From: Eubacterium sp.
Lineage (GTDB): Bacteria > Bacillota > Clostridia > Oscillospirales > Ruminococcaceae
Reading direction: 5' to 3'
DNA: 37,141 nt
Assembly: GCA_031271685.1 (NCBI GenBank)
Contig: JAISVH010000055.1
Location: 1-37,141 of the forward strand
Part shown: piece by piece, positions 30,545 through 37,141 of the stretch
Numbering within the stretch: position 1 is the stretch's first letter
Layout: each line of letters begins with the position of its first letter
The notes under the pieces: model-generated
Database searches by the model: none
Told to the model about the DNA's origin: nothing
The model's input: only the letters and a program-made list of their open reading frames with translations
Translations under genes and position numbers: made by a program

Positions 30545-31714
30545 TTAACATCCTAAAATCGTGCCCGCCACCGCTTTTGCCACAACGTCGGGAACATTTT
30601 TGTCTAGCGGGCTAGGAATTATATTTTGCGGATTAAGGTCTTCAGATTTTATCATATCGGCAATAGCTTTTGCCGCCGCAAGTTTCATATCTTTTGTGAT
30701 TTTTTTTGCGCGAATTTGAAGCGCTCCCTTAAAAATACCCGGAAACACCAAAAGATTATTGATCTGGTTAGGAAAATCACTGCGACCGGTTCCCAATATA
30801 TATGCCCCTGCCTCCATCGCCACATCCGGCATTATTTCAGGGATGGGATTTGCCATAGCGAAAACTATTGGCTTTTCGGCCATTGATTTTATCATATTTT
30901 CGGTTAACACTCCGGGGCTGGACACGCCGACAAATACGTCCGCGCCCACGACAGCGTCGGATAATTTCCCGGTTTTAAGCATTTTATTGGTGAGCTTGGA
31001 GATTTCTGCTTTAGACGGGTTAGAATTTTCCTCGCTACGGCACAATATGCCTTTACGGTCAACCAAAACAATGTCGCCCACCCCTAATCGAAGCATTAGC
31101 TTCGCTATAGCTATGCCGGCCGCTCCCGCACCGTTTATTACGATTTTTAAGTCAGCCAGTTTCTTTTCCGCGCATTTTGCCGCATTGATAAGCGCTGCGC
31201 AGGTTACCACCGCCGTGCCATGCTGATCATCGTGAAACACCGGGATATCCAACCGCTCTATTAACCGCTTTTCTATTTCAAAACAGCGCGGCGCAGATAT
31301 ATCTTCAAGATTTATCCCTCCAAAACTGTCTGATATTTCGACTATAGTATTGACTATCGTATCTGTGTCTTTAGACTTTACGCAAATTGGGAATGCGTCA
31401 ATTCCGGCAAATTCTTTAAATAATATACACTTTCCTTCCATAACCGGCATTCCCGCCGGTCCGCCTATGTCTCCTAAGCCCAAAACAGCCGTTCCATCGG
31501 TAATGACCGCAACAAGATTTCCGCGACGTGTGTATTTATATGAAAGCTCAGGATTTTTTTGTATCTCAAGACAAGGCGCAGCTACGCCGGGAGTATATGC
31601 GAGCGTAAGATCCTCTCGCGTGTTTGCCGGCGCGCGAGCGGTTATTTCTATTTTTCCTTTCCACTCCTCATGTTTTTTAAGTGCGAACTGTGATACATCA
31701 TCCATTTTAAGCAT
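30545..31714 (-). CDS. NAD(P)-dependent malic enzyme
   Basis: Oxidatively decarboxylates malate to pyruvate. 389 residues, the short bacterial malic-enzyme form. Motifs: LTLAYTPGVAAPCLEI (catalytic Tyr) near residue 37, VITDGTAVLGLGDIGGPAG near 70, FPICVKSKDTD, EDISAPRCFEIE (metal-binding acids), IPVFHDDQHGTAVV, the dinucleotide site VINGAGAAGIAIAKL near 187, and FAMANPIPEI. NAD versus NADP preference is not decided. The start overlaps the PHP stop by 8 bases, with GGAAG very close to this ATG; the ATG 9 bases downstream is an alternative. Confidence 0.94.
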   Translation of the reverse strand: MLKMDDVSQFALKKHEEWKGKIEITARAPANTREDLTLAYTPGVAAPCLEIQKNPELSYKYTRRGNLVAVITDGTAVLGLGDIGGPAGMPVMEGKCILFKEFAGIDAFPICVKSKDTDTIVNTIVEISDSFGGINLEDISAPRCFEIEKRLIERLDIPVFHDDQHGTAVVTCAALINAAKCAEKKLADLKIVINGAGAAGIAIAKLMLRLGVGDIVLVDRKGILCRSEENSNPSKAEISKLTNKMLKTGKLSDAVVGADVFVGVSSPGVLTENMIKSMAEKPIVFAMANPIPEIMPDVAMEAGAYILGTGRSDFPNQINNLLVFPGIFKGALQIRAKKITKDMKLAAAKAIADMIKSEDLNPQNIIPSPLDKNVPDVVAKAVAGTILGC

Positions 31715-32564
31715 GTACTTCCTTTTTATGTAAATTATTCAGCTTTATCAAAGAATTTTCCGGGGTTAAATTGTCGCCAAGCGATAAAGGGTAATAATTA
31801 TAAAAGCCGTGAAAATCTGAACCTCCGGTCGTTATAAGCCCGTGTTTTTCAGCGACTTTAACTAGTCCCTCCCTGTCTGTCTCACTAAGACTTTGGTGCC
31901 AAATCTCTACACCGTCTATCTCTCCTTTTTTTCCCAACTCGTCAACCAATTCAAAGTTGTTATATACTTTAGGGTGTGCAATAACCGCTATCCCGCCGGA
32001 GGAGTGAATAAGCTGAAGCACAAAACGCACCTCCGGGTATTCATAGGTCTCATTTTTCACTATGTCGGCGCAAATCCCATCGTTTGTATTGAAGATTTCA
32101 TTATAAACCTTGCCATAAAGCTCGGTGGTATACCCATAATCCATTAGAGCGTGCATCACATGACAGCGATAAATTGCCTTGCCGCCGCTAGCATATCGCG
32201 CTATGTGCTCAATTGAAATCGGGTATTTCTCTATAACCTTCATTGCAATTTTTTTTCCCCGTTTTTTGCGGTTTTCAGTGTTGCGCAAACATAGTCCTTC
32301 AAGCCGATCAGGCTTTTGCGGCATATAACACAATATGTGCGCTTTTGTGCCGCGTTCTCCGTCAAAAGCGGAGAATTCTACAGCGGGGATAATATTAACT
32401 CCGTAGCGGTTCCCCAAAACAGCCGAACGCGACAGCGACGACAAAGTATCGTGATCAGTGATCGCAAGGTGAGTGATTCCCGCGCGTCTTGCCTGAGAAA
32501 TCACTTCCTCAATACCGAGCGAACCATCGGACAGCGTTGTATGGCAATGCAAATCAGCTTTCAT
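31707..32564 (-). CDS. PHP-domain phosphoesterase (nucleoside 3',5'-bisphosphatase-like)
   Basis: 285 residues from ATG 32564, which sits 8 bases after GGAG and starts directly on the first metal motif MKADLHCHTTLSDGSL. Other PHP motifs follow: HLAITDHDTL near residue 37, IPAVEFSAF near 68, GGIAVIAHPKVY near 190 and TTGGSDFHGF near 247. The overall layout resembles YciV/TrpH-type enzymes that remove phosphate from nucleoside bisphosphates or short oligonucleotides. Frame extends 45 codons upstream but those codons lie in the promoter leader. Coupled to the malic enzyme by an 8-base overlap. Confidence 0.9.
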   Translation of the reverse strand: MKADLHCHTTLSDGSLGIEEVISQARRAGITHLAITDHDTLSSLSRSAVLGNRYGVNIIPAVEFSAFDGERGTKAHILCYMPQKPDRLEGLCLRNTENRKKRGKKIAMKVIEKYPISIEHIARYASGGKAIYRCHVMHALMDYGYTTELYGKVYNEIFNTNDGICADIVKNETYEYPEVRFVLQLIHSSGGIAVIAHPKVYNNFELVDELGKKGEIDGVEIWHQSLSETDREGLVKVAEKHGLITTGGSDFHGFYNYYPLSLGDNLTPENSLIKLNNLHKKEVHA

Positions 32565-32670
32565 ATCAAAGTCTCCGTCCACAAAGATAACATTATTCTG
32601 CGTCAAACACTCGACAACTATTGCATGTCTTTCTGCCTGCTGTTTGGTGCAGGAGCAATATAATATTTTT

Positions 32671-32699
32671 ATTATACCATTGTTCAATAACAAAAGCAA
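32671..32699 (-). promoter_or_regulatory. sigma-A-type promoter of PHP-malic enzyme
   Basis: Minus strand TTGCTT (32694-32699), 17-base spacer and TATAAT (32671-32676). The transcript would have a leader of about 100 bases, with a small hairpin CCTGC...GCAGG early in it. Confidence 0.7.
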
Positions 32700-32710
32700 T
32701 ATAAAATCAC

Positions 32711-33538
32711 TTATTTTATAATTTTTCCTTTACTTTTAAATTTTGTCATATTAATTTCCTGCTCCTGCCCTCCCATATCGATAAACATAGAAGGCTGCTC
32801 TTTTTTAAGCGTCTCCGGGTTTTCAAGTCCGTTTTGCTCGTAATAAGGATTGATTACATATTTCTGTATTACGGGATAACAACTGAATCCGCATAAAAAA
32901 CAAATTTGAGCCGCCGGGATAACCGGTAATAAAAAAACGGCTATTCCAAAAAATTTAAAAAATAATGCAGATACCCCAATTAAAACTAGCAAAGTGACAA
33001 TATTGTTTTTTAACCCTAAAAACACCATTAAAATCGAATTTTTCAATATCCCTGAAAGCTTTAAATTAGTTGCCGCTAGCTGCAAATAAATATAAAAATG
33101 CGCCATTAATAAAAGCATGGCCGCACAAATCGCCATTATAAGCATTATCATATCTGTGCCGTCACTCCCCATATCAACAGACAAATCATAATACGTTATC
33201 GTAAAAATAAATACACCCGCTAAAATTATATCAGCCACGCCTAAAATAAGACCTTTTTTAAAATTTTCTTTAAAAGCGTCCAAAAAATCACTAAACATAA
33301 AAACCGGCCGCTCTAAAACAAGGCTTCTTGTAACCGCGCACAGAGCGGCGGTAGACGGTCCGAAAGTTATGATCGGAAGTGTAAACAGGAAATATATTAA
33401 ATTAAGCTTTAAAAGCAAAAAAAATTTTCTGCCGAATAATTCAAAAAAGCGAAAAAACGCCTTTTTCCGAGGAGCGCTTTTGGGAACTCCCCTGCCGGAT
33501 TTGTTATAATTATTAAAACCAAACAATATTTTAATCAC
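32711..33538 (-). CDS. YesL-like (DUF624) membrane protein
   Basis: 275 residues with five to six hydrophobic helices (about residues 42-72, 95-120, 130-150, 170-200, 205-225), a basic N-terminus, and the DUF624-like pattern NLIYFLFTLPIITFGPSTAA followed by FLDAFKENFKKG. The YesL family is often near sugar-transport genes, but none are here, so the role is unknown. The start is GTG at 33536-33538 with AAGGGCG just upstream. A strong promoter lies at 33552-33580. Confidence 0.8.
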   Translation of the reverse strand: MIKILFGFNNYNKSGRGVPKSAPRKKAFFRFFELFGRKFFLLLKLNLIYFLFTLPIITFGPSTAALCAVTRSLVLERPVFMFSDFLDAFKENFKKGLILGVADIILAGVFIFTITYYDLSVDMGSDGTDMIMLIMAICAAMLLLMAHFYIYLQLAATNLKLSGILKNSILMVFLGLKNNIVTLLVLIGVSALFFKFFGIAVFLLPVIPAAQICFLCGFSCYPVIQKYVINPYYEQNGLENPETLKKEQPSMFIDMGGQEQEINMTKFKSKGKIIK

Positions 33539-33551
33539 CGCCCTTAATAAA

Positions 33552-33580
33552 ATTATACATTATTTTTAAATGATTTTCAA
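33552..33580 (-). promoter_or_regulatory. sigma-A-type promoter of the YesL-like gene
   Basis: Minus strand TTGAAA (33575-33580), 17-base spacer and TATAAT (33552-33557). The -35 lies in AAATTAACTTGAAAA, the same string as the module-4 edge at 23033. Confidence 0.75.
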
Positions 33581-33687
33581 GTTAATTTAATGTAACACTT
33601 GAAAAAAAAAAGCTTATGTGTTAAAATATTTATATAATGACACAATGCTTAACTCAGGCGTGTTATACACAAAGTAAGATTTTTATT

Positions 33688-33783
33688 AAAACATCTGCGA
33701 CGGAGCCGATTCCAATGCTTTACCAAGTGTCAGCGGGGGGCATCCACCGCCTAAGAGGCGGAAGACGTGCACGCGGTTCTATC
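33688..33783 (+). repeat. dispersed repeat copy J (modules 1, 2 and 3)
   Basis: AAACATCTGCGACGGAGCCG, ACCAAGTGTCAGCGGGGGG, CCACCGCCTAAGAGGCGGAA and ACGCGGTTCTATC. The edge faces the YesL-like gene, 150 bases away. Confidence 0.8.
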
Positions 33784-33803
33784 TTATAGAAAACTTATTT
33801 ACT

Positions 33804-33833
33804 TTGACACGATTTTTCGCAAATCTTTAGATA
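33804..33833 (+). promoter_or_regulatory. candidate promoter of mnmA
   Basis: TTGACA (33804-33809), 18-base spacer and TAGATA (33828-33833). Confidence 0.45.
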
Positions 33834-33939
33834 CTGTCATTAGGGAGCTGTTATCGCGAATGTTCACTGATTCTTAAAGCTGAATGATTTGATATAGCGC
33901 GTTGTGCAGCGCTGCCTAATATAGTTAGGGAGAAGTAGA

Positions 33940-34989
33940 TTGGAAAAGGTCATGATTGCAATGAGCGGGGGCGTGGACAGTTCGGTTGCTTTGTTGCTGC
34001 TAAAGGATAAACTCAATGTGATTGGAGCGACGCTAAAACTGATTGACAGTCAAGAATCCGGTATTGAAGACGCAAAAGCGGTGGCTGAACGTTTTAATAT
34101 ACCTTTTCAGGTTTTTGATTTTAGGGAGCTATTCAGAAAAGAAGTTATCAAAAGGTTTTCTTCCGGATATCTTTGCGGCGAAACGCCCAATCCCTGCGTT
34201 GACTGCAATCGACAGATAAAATTCAAAGCGCTTTTTGAAAAGGCTAATTATTTTAATTGCCGTTATGTTGCAACCGGACATTACGCAAGGGTAGAATACT
34301 CAAACGAAAAAGGCCGTTGGCTACTGAAAAAATCGGATTGCAACGGAAGGACTAACCCAAAAGATCAATCGTATGTGCTTTATAATTTGACTCAAGAGCA
34401 ATTATCGCGAATAATCTTTCCTCTCGGCGAAGCGAGCAAAGACAAAGTAAGACAGTTGGCTGAAAAAAACGAACTTATAAACAGCAACAAACCGGATAGT
34501 CAGGATATCTGTTTTATTCCCGATGGAAACTATGGAATGTTTATCCGGAATTTTGAAAATATTAAAATACCGAAAGGTGATTTTATTGATAAGGATGGAA
34601 AAGTTTTAGGAACCCATACCGGAATTATCGACTATACTATTGGGCAGAGACGCGGATTAGGCGTTTCGGCGAAAGAACCGTTATATGTAACCGCTAAAAA
34701 CGCGTCTACTAATACGGTAACTTTGGGACATGGGACAGAACTAATGTGCGCTAGTTTAGTTGCGTGTGATTTAAATTGGATAGCAATAGAAAACCTGACG
34801 GGAGAAATAAAAGCCGCCGCCAAAACCAGATACAATCAAAAAGAGCAGCCCTGCACTATAAAGCCACTTGACAAAGGACGGGTAAAAGTGCTGTTCGATG
34901 AGCCACAAAGGGCGTTAGCTCCTGGGCAAAGAGCGGTTTTTTATGACGGAGATATAGTAATAGGCGGGGGCATAATCGCCATTTCTTAA
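33940..34989 (+). CDS. mnmA: tRNA-specific 2-thiouridylase
   Basis: Forms 2-thiouridine at position 34 of Lys, Glu and Gln tRNAs using ATP and sulfur relayed from a cysteine desulfurase. 349 residues, typical. PP-loop AMSGGVDSSVALLLLK near residue 8, GETPNPCVDCNRQIKF with the first catalytic Cys, VATGHYARVEY, DQSYVLYNLTQEQL, and SQDICFIPDGNYGMF with the second Cys. The start is TTG at 33940, well spaced from GGGAGAAG; the ATG 12 bases later would leave too long a spacing. The nitroreductase gene follows after 13 bases. Confidence 0.95.
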   Translation: MEKVMIAMSGGVDSSVALLLLKDKLNVIGATLKLIDSQESGIEDAKAVAERFNIPFQVFDFRELFRKEVIKRFSSGYLCGETPNPCVDCNRQIKFKALFEKANYFNCRYVATGHYARVEYSNEKGRWLLKKSDCNGRTNPKDQSYVLYNLTQEQLSRIIFPLGEASKDKVRQLAEKNELINSNKPDSQDICFIPDGNYGMFIRNFENIKIPKGDFIDKDGKVLGTHTGIIDYTIGQRRGLGVSAKEPLYVTAKNASTNTVTLGHGTELMCASLVACDLNWIAIENLTGEIKAAAKTRYNQKEQPCTIKPLDKGRVKVLFDEPQRALAPGQRAVFYDGDIVIGGGIIAIS

Positions 34990-35002
34990 CGGAGGAAAGT
35001 CG

Positions 35003-35707
35003 ATGAAAATCAATGACGCTTTGAATTTAAGACATTCACGACGAACTTATTTAGATTGCCCCATGAGTAATGAAGACGCTAAAAAGCTATGCGACGCCAT
35101 ACAAAAATGTAACGCGTTGTCCGGTTTGCATATGCAGTTAATTACTGAAGAAAAAATGGCTTTTAAAGGATCTATGTTCAAGAACGTCCGCAATTACATT
35201 GCAATGGTGGGACGCGGCGATGACATTACCCGTGAAAAATGCGGGTATTTTGGAGAAAAAATAGTTCTTTTCGCCACCGGACTTGGATTGGGCACATGTT
35301 GGAGCGGCACATTCAACAGAGCTGCCTGCCGTTTTGACGCATTTAAAGACGAAATTTTACATTTAGTTATAGCAATAGGACCGGTAAGAAACAAAATGAC
35401 CCAGCGCGAATCAGTAATTTCAGGAATATCTCACATTAACAGCCGCGGCAGAAAGAAGATCTCAAGAATTTTCGGAGATGCGCCACCATGGTTTTGGAGC
35501 GGGATCGACGCTGTTTTAAAAGCTCCATCCGCAATGAACCGCCGTCCGGTAACGTTAAGCTGTAATGACGGAGAAATCACCGCCAGTATTTCAGGCAAAA
35601 AAGACTATGAATATATAGATTTAGGCATTGCAAAGCTGCATTTTGAGATAGGTGCGTTGGGCGGTGACTGGGAATGGGGAAATGGAGGGACTTTTATAGT
35701 AAACTGA
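35003..35707 (+). CDS. nitroreductase family protein (TM1586-like)
   Basis: 234 residues. The start INDALNLRHSRRTYLDCPMS is the flavin-phosphate-binding Arg-Arg block of nitroreductases, with GYFGEKIVLFATGLGLGTCW, RFDAFKDEILHLVIAIGPV and a C-terminal region (KAPSAMNRRPVTLS, IDLGIAKLHFEIGA) as in TM1586-type enzymes. It probably uses FMN and NAD(P)H on quinones or nitro compounds. GGAGGAAAG precedes the ATG. The last codons and stop (IVN-stop) lie in the TATAGTAAACTGACTTG repeat edge, so the repeat sets the C-terminus. Confidence 0.85.
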   Translation: MKINDALNLRHSRRTYLDCPMSNEDAKKLCDAIQKCNALSGLHMQLITEEKMAFKGSMFKNVRNYIAMVGRGDDITREKCGYFGEKIVLFATGLGLGTCWSGTFNRAACRFDAFKDEILHLVIAIGPVRNKMTQRESVISGISHINSRGRKKISRIFGDAPPWFWSGIDAVLKAPSAMNRRPVTLSCNDGEITASISGKKDYEYIDLGIAKLHFEIGALGGDWEWGNGGTFIVN

Positions 35708-35760
35708 CTTGAAACCAAATCCATATTTTTTTGGTTGCTTACCGAGGTTAATTAACTATA
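35695..35760. mobile_element. 66-bp element with TATAGT...ACTATA inverted ends
   Basis: Ends TATAGTAAACTGAC and, inverted, TATAGTTAATTAAC agree at 11 of 14 positions. An inner inverted repeat AACCAAA...TTTTGGTT sits between. The left end contains the nitroreductase stop codon and the right end forms the -10 of a candidate MATE promoter. Confidence 0.6.
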
Positions 35761-35762
35761 AC
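35735..35762 (+). promoter_or_regulatory. candidate promoter of the MATE exporter gene
   Basis: TTGCTT (35735-35740), 16-base spacer and TATAAC (35757-35762); the first four bases of the -10 are the end of the 66-bp repeat. Confidence 0.4.
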
Positions 35763-35782
35763 AAGTAATTTTATAAAAAATA

Positions 35783-37126
35783 ATGATCAAAGAAATGACA
35801 AAGGGCAAACCATTGCCAATTATACTGAGTTTTTGCATCCCGCTTTTGTTGGGAAATGTATTTCAGCAATTTTATAATATGGCCGACAGCATTATAGTTG
35901 GACGCTTTATAGGTGTCGATGCATTCGCGTCTGTCGGATCCACTACTGCAGTCAACTTTTTGGTAATAGGATTTGTTTTAGGTCTTTGCAACGGTTTTTG
36001 CATTCCAATCGCGCAAAGCTTTGGTGCCGGTGATCTTTCAGGGCTTAGGCGATTTTTGGCGAATGCTTTTTATCTTTCAGTAGGATTCACAATATTACTG
36101 ACTGCAATCACAATGATTTTCACCCGGCAAATTCTTGTAATTATGGATACGCCCGAGGATATAATAAACGGAGCTTACTCTTATATAATCGTAATTTTTG
36201 CGGGCATTGCGGCAATAATGGCTTATAATCTTCTTGCATCGCTGCTTAGGGCGTTGGGCGATAGCCGAACCCCTCTTATTTTTTTGGCTGTTGCCTGTGT
36301 GATAAATGTGGTTTTAGATCTTGTGTTTGTCGCCGTTTTAAAAATGGGAGTGGAGGGAACCGCTTATGCTACGGTGATATCACAGGCAGTTTCGGCTATT
36401 CTTTGCTATTCTCATATACGGAAGCATTTTCATATTTTAGCGTTCGAAAAGCAGGAACTTGAATTTTCGTGGCAGCATTCAAAAAAACTTTTGGGCATTG
36501 GATTCCCTATGGCTCTTCAATTTTCAATAACCGCTATAGGCAGTGTTATCCTTCAAACCGCCGTAAATCGATTAGGCACAGATTTAGTCGCCGCTGTCAC
36601 TGCCGGCAACCGCATAAGTATGCTTATGTTCGTGCCCCTGGAAACTCTTGGTATCACTATGGCGACTTATTGCGGGCAAAACACCGGCGCAAAAAAGCTC
36701 AATCGTGTTAAAAAAGGGATTTTGGCCGCTCTTGCTCTTATGCTCATTTATTGTGTTATAGCGGGCCTTACACTTTGGTTTTTAAGCGGATATATCGCCC
36801 AGATTTTTATCAAAAAAGAAGAAGTTGAAATTATAAAAAACGCTGTTATCTTTTTAAGATTTTGCGGTATATGCTACCCTCTTTTGGGTGTGCTTATGGT
36901 ATTCAGAAATTCCGTTCAGGGTATGGGATTCAGCATAATGCCAATGTTCGCAGGATTGAGCGAGTTAGCCGCTCGCGGCCTTATAGGGATGTTTTTAGTG
37001 GGAGTTTGGGGGTTTACGGCCGTCTGTCTCGCCGCACCTACGGCTTGGCTTCTGGCCGACTTCATACTTATCCCGACTTATTTTATGTCGATAAAAAAAT
37101 TGAAAAGGGTATTTAGGTCAGAGTGA
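35783..37126 (+). CDS. MATE-family multidrug/metabolite exporter
   Basis: Proton- or sodium-coupled exporter of the inner membrane. 447 residues with about twelve hydrophobic helices in two homologous halves. Typical N-terminal pattern KPLPIILSFCIPLLLGNVFQ and FYNMADSIIVGRFIGVDAFA, and the second-half counterpart GIGFPMALQFSITAIGSVIL with LGITMATYCGQNTGAKKLNR. The substrate is unknown. No good ribosome binding site is visible before the ATG at 35783; the ATG 12 bases downstream is no better, so translation initiation may be weak or leader-dependent. Confidence 0.93.
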   Translation: MIKEMTKGKPLPIILSFCIPLLLGNVFQQFYNMADSIIVGRFIGVDAFASVGSTTAVNFLVIGFVLGLCNGFCIPIAQSFGAGDLSGLRRFLANAFYLSVGFTILLTAITMIFTRQILVIMDTPEDIINGAYSYIIVIFAGIAAIMAYNLLASLLRALGDSRTPLIFLAVACVINVVLDLVFVAVLKMGVEGTAYATVISQAVSAILCYSHIRKHFHILAFEKQELEFSWQHSKKLLGIGFPMALQFSITAIGSVILQTAVNRLGTDLVAAVTAGNRISMLMFVPLETLGITMATYCGQNTGAKKLNRVKKGILAALALMLIYCVIAGLTLWFLSGYIAQIFIKKEEVEIIKNAVIFLRFCGICYPLLGVLMVFRNSVQGMGFSIMPMFAGLSELAARGLIGMFLVGVWGFTAVCLAAPTAWLLADFILIPTYFMSIKKLKRVFRSE

Positions 37127-37141
37127 AAAAAGCAGACCTAT

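Larger units (their letters stand above)
33581..33939. other. divergent gap between the YesL-like gene and mnmA
   Basis: Most of a 401-base gene-free stretch. It contains AT-rich sequence, repeat copy J (33688-33783), a candidate mnmA promoter (33804-33833) and an mnmA leader of about 100 bases with a small inverted repeat CCTAA/TTAGG (33915-33929) touching the ribosome binding site. Confidence 0.6.

Noticed and set aside
30360-30551. 63-residue minus-strand open frame
   Set aside because: Produced by translating repeat copy I (contains the EAAPPQMF peptide seen in other repeat copies) and overlapping the TSCPD gene.
32565-32699. 45-codon upstream extension of the PHP gene
   Set aside because: It covers the promoter and leader; ATG 32564 has GGAG at the right distance and starts directly on the PHP motif.
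3124-33783. CRISPR array
   Set aside because: The repeats are scattered over 30 kb in both orientations, not evenly spaced, and no cas genes are present.
33834-33939. Riboswitch or T-box leader before mnmA
   Set aside because: Only a small CCTAA/TTAGG inverted repeat and a GCAGCGCTGC palindrome are visible; no known leader motif.
1-37141. tRNA or rRNA genes
   Set aside because: No cloverleaf-like or rRNA-like sequence was recognised on reading either strand.

Overview
The window looks like a chromosomal segment of a spore-forming anaerobic Firmicute of the class Clostridia. It carries spoVAC-spoVAD-spoVAE without spoVAA/AB, a MATE exporter, an HD-GYP protein, a CoaD-adjacent small coiled-coil protein and an XRE-cupin/acyl-CoA synthetase pair. 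Base composition is moderately AT-rich. I cannot name the genus from sequence alone. There are no rRNA or tRNA genes, CRISPR arrays, phage genes or transposase genes. Most content is conserved housekeeping. The unusual part is what lies between the genes.

Layout. 1-3124 (+): the 3' part of an HD-domain protein, then a DUF58 protein coupled to a membrane protein. 3125-3710: a repeat-packed gap. 3711-4649 (-): nadA. 4880-5965 (+): an HD-GYP protein. 6135-8964 (-): two tandem secreted transglutaminase-like paralogues. 9115-13887 (-): a tight run DHH phosphoesterase, MoxR ATPase, ruvX, GNAT, rsmA, tsaD, with promoters before the DHH and GNAT genes. 14093-18955 (-): a second set, MoxR, DUF58 and a TgpA-like transglutaminase cut by one in-frame UAA. 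19098-22968 (-): dprA, acyl-CoA synthetase, XRE-cupin regulator and a small coiled-coil protein. 23237-26083 (-): coaD, rsmD, uvrC. 26399-27157 (-): an unrecognised 252-residue protein with its own promoter and terminator. 27662-29796 (+): spoVAC, spoVAD, spoVAE. 30157-33538 (-): a TSCPD protein, malic enzyme, a PHP phosphoesterase and a YesL-like membrane protein. 33940-37126 (+): mnmA, nitroreductase, MATE exporter.

The strongest unexplained signal is a family of modular, hairpin-rich intergenic repeats. Module 1 (core GCGGCGGAGCCGC, edge AAACATCTG) occurs ten times. In eight copies its AAACATCTG edge faces the start of the neighbouring gene. It is often joined to a second palindromic module, to a module containing CGCCTAAGAGG, to elements ending in TATAGYAAAYTRACTTG, and to a 180-bp TTAAGG...CCTTAA palindrome present twice in full and once as a solo end. 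Repeat edges repeatedly coincide with stop codons or with candidate promoter hexamers. This looks like a non-autonomous (MITE/REP-like) family whose mobilising enzyme is not in the window and which may have been co-opted for transcription initiation or termination.

A second point of interest is the two MoxR-linked sets: an intact MoxR gene lies far from one DUF58/membrane pair, while the contiguous MoxR-DUF58-TgpA set carries the nonsense codon.
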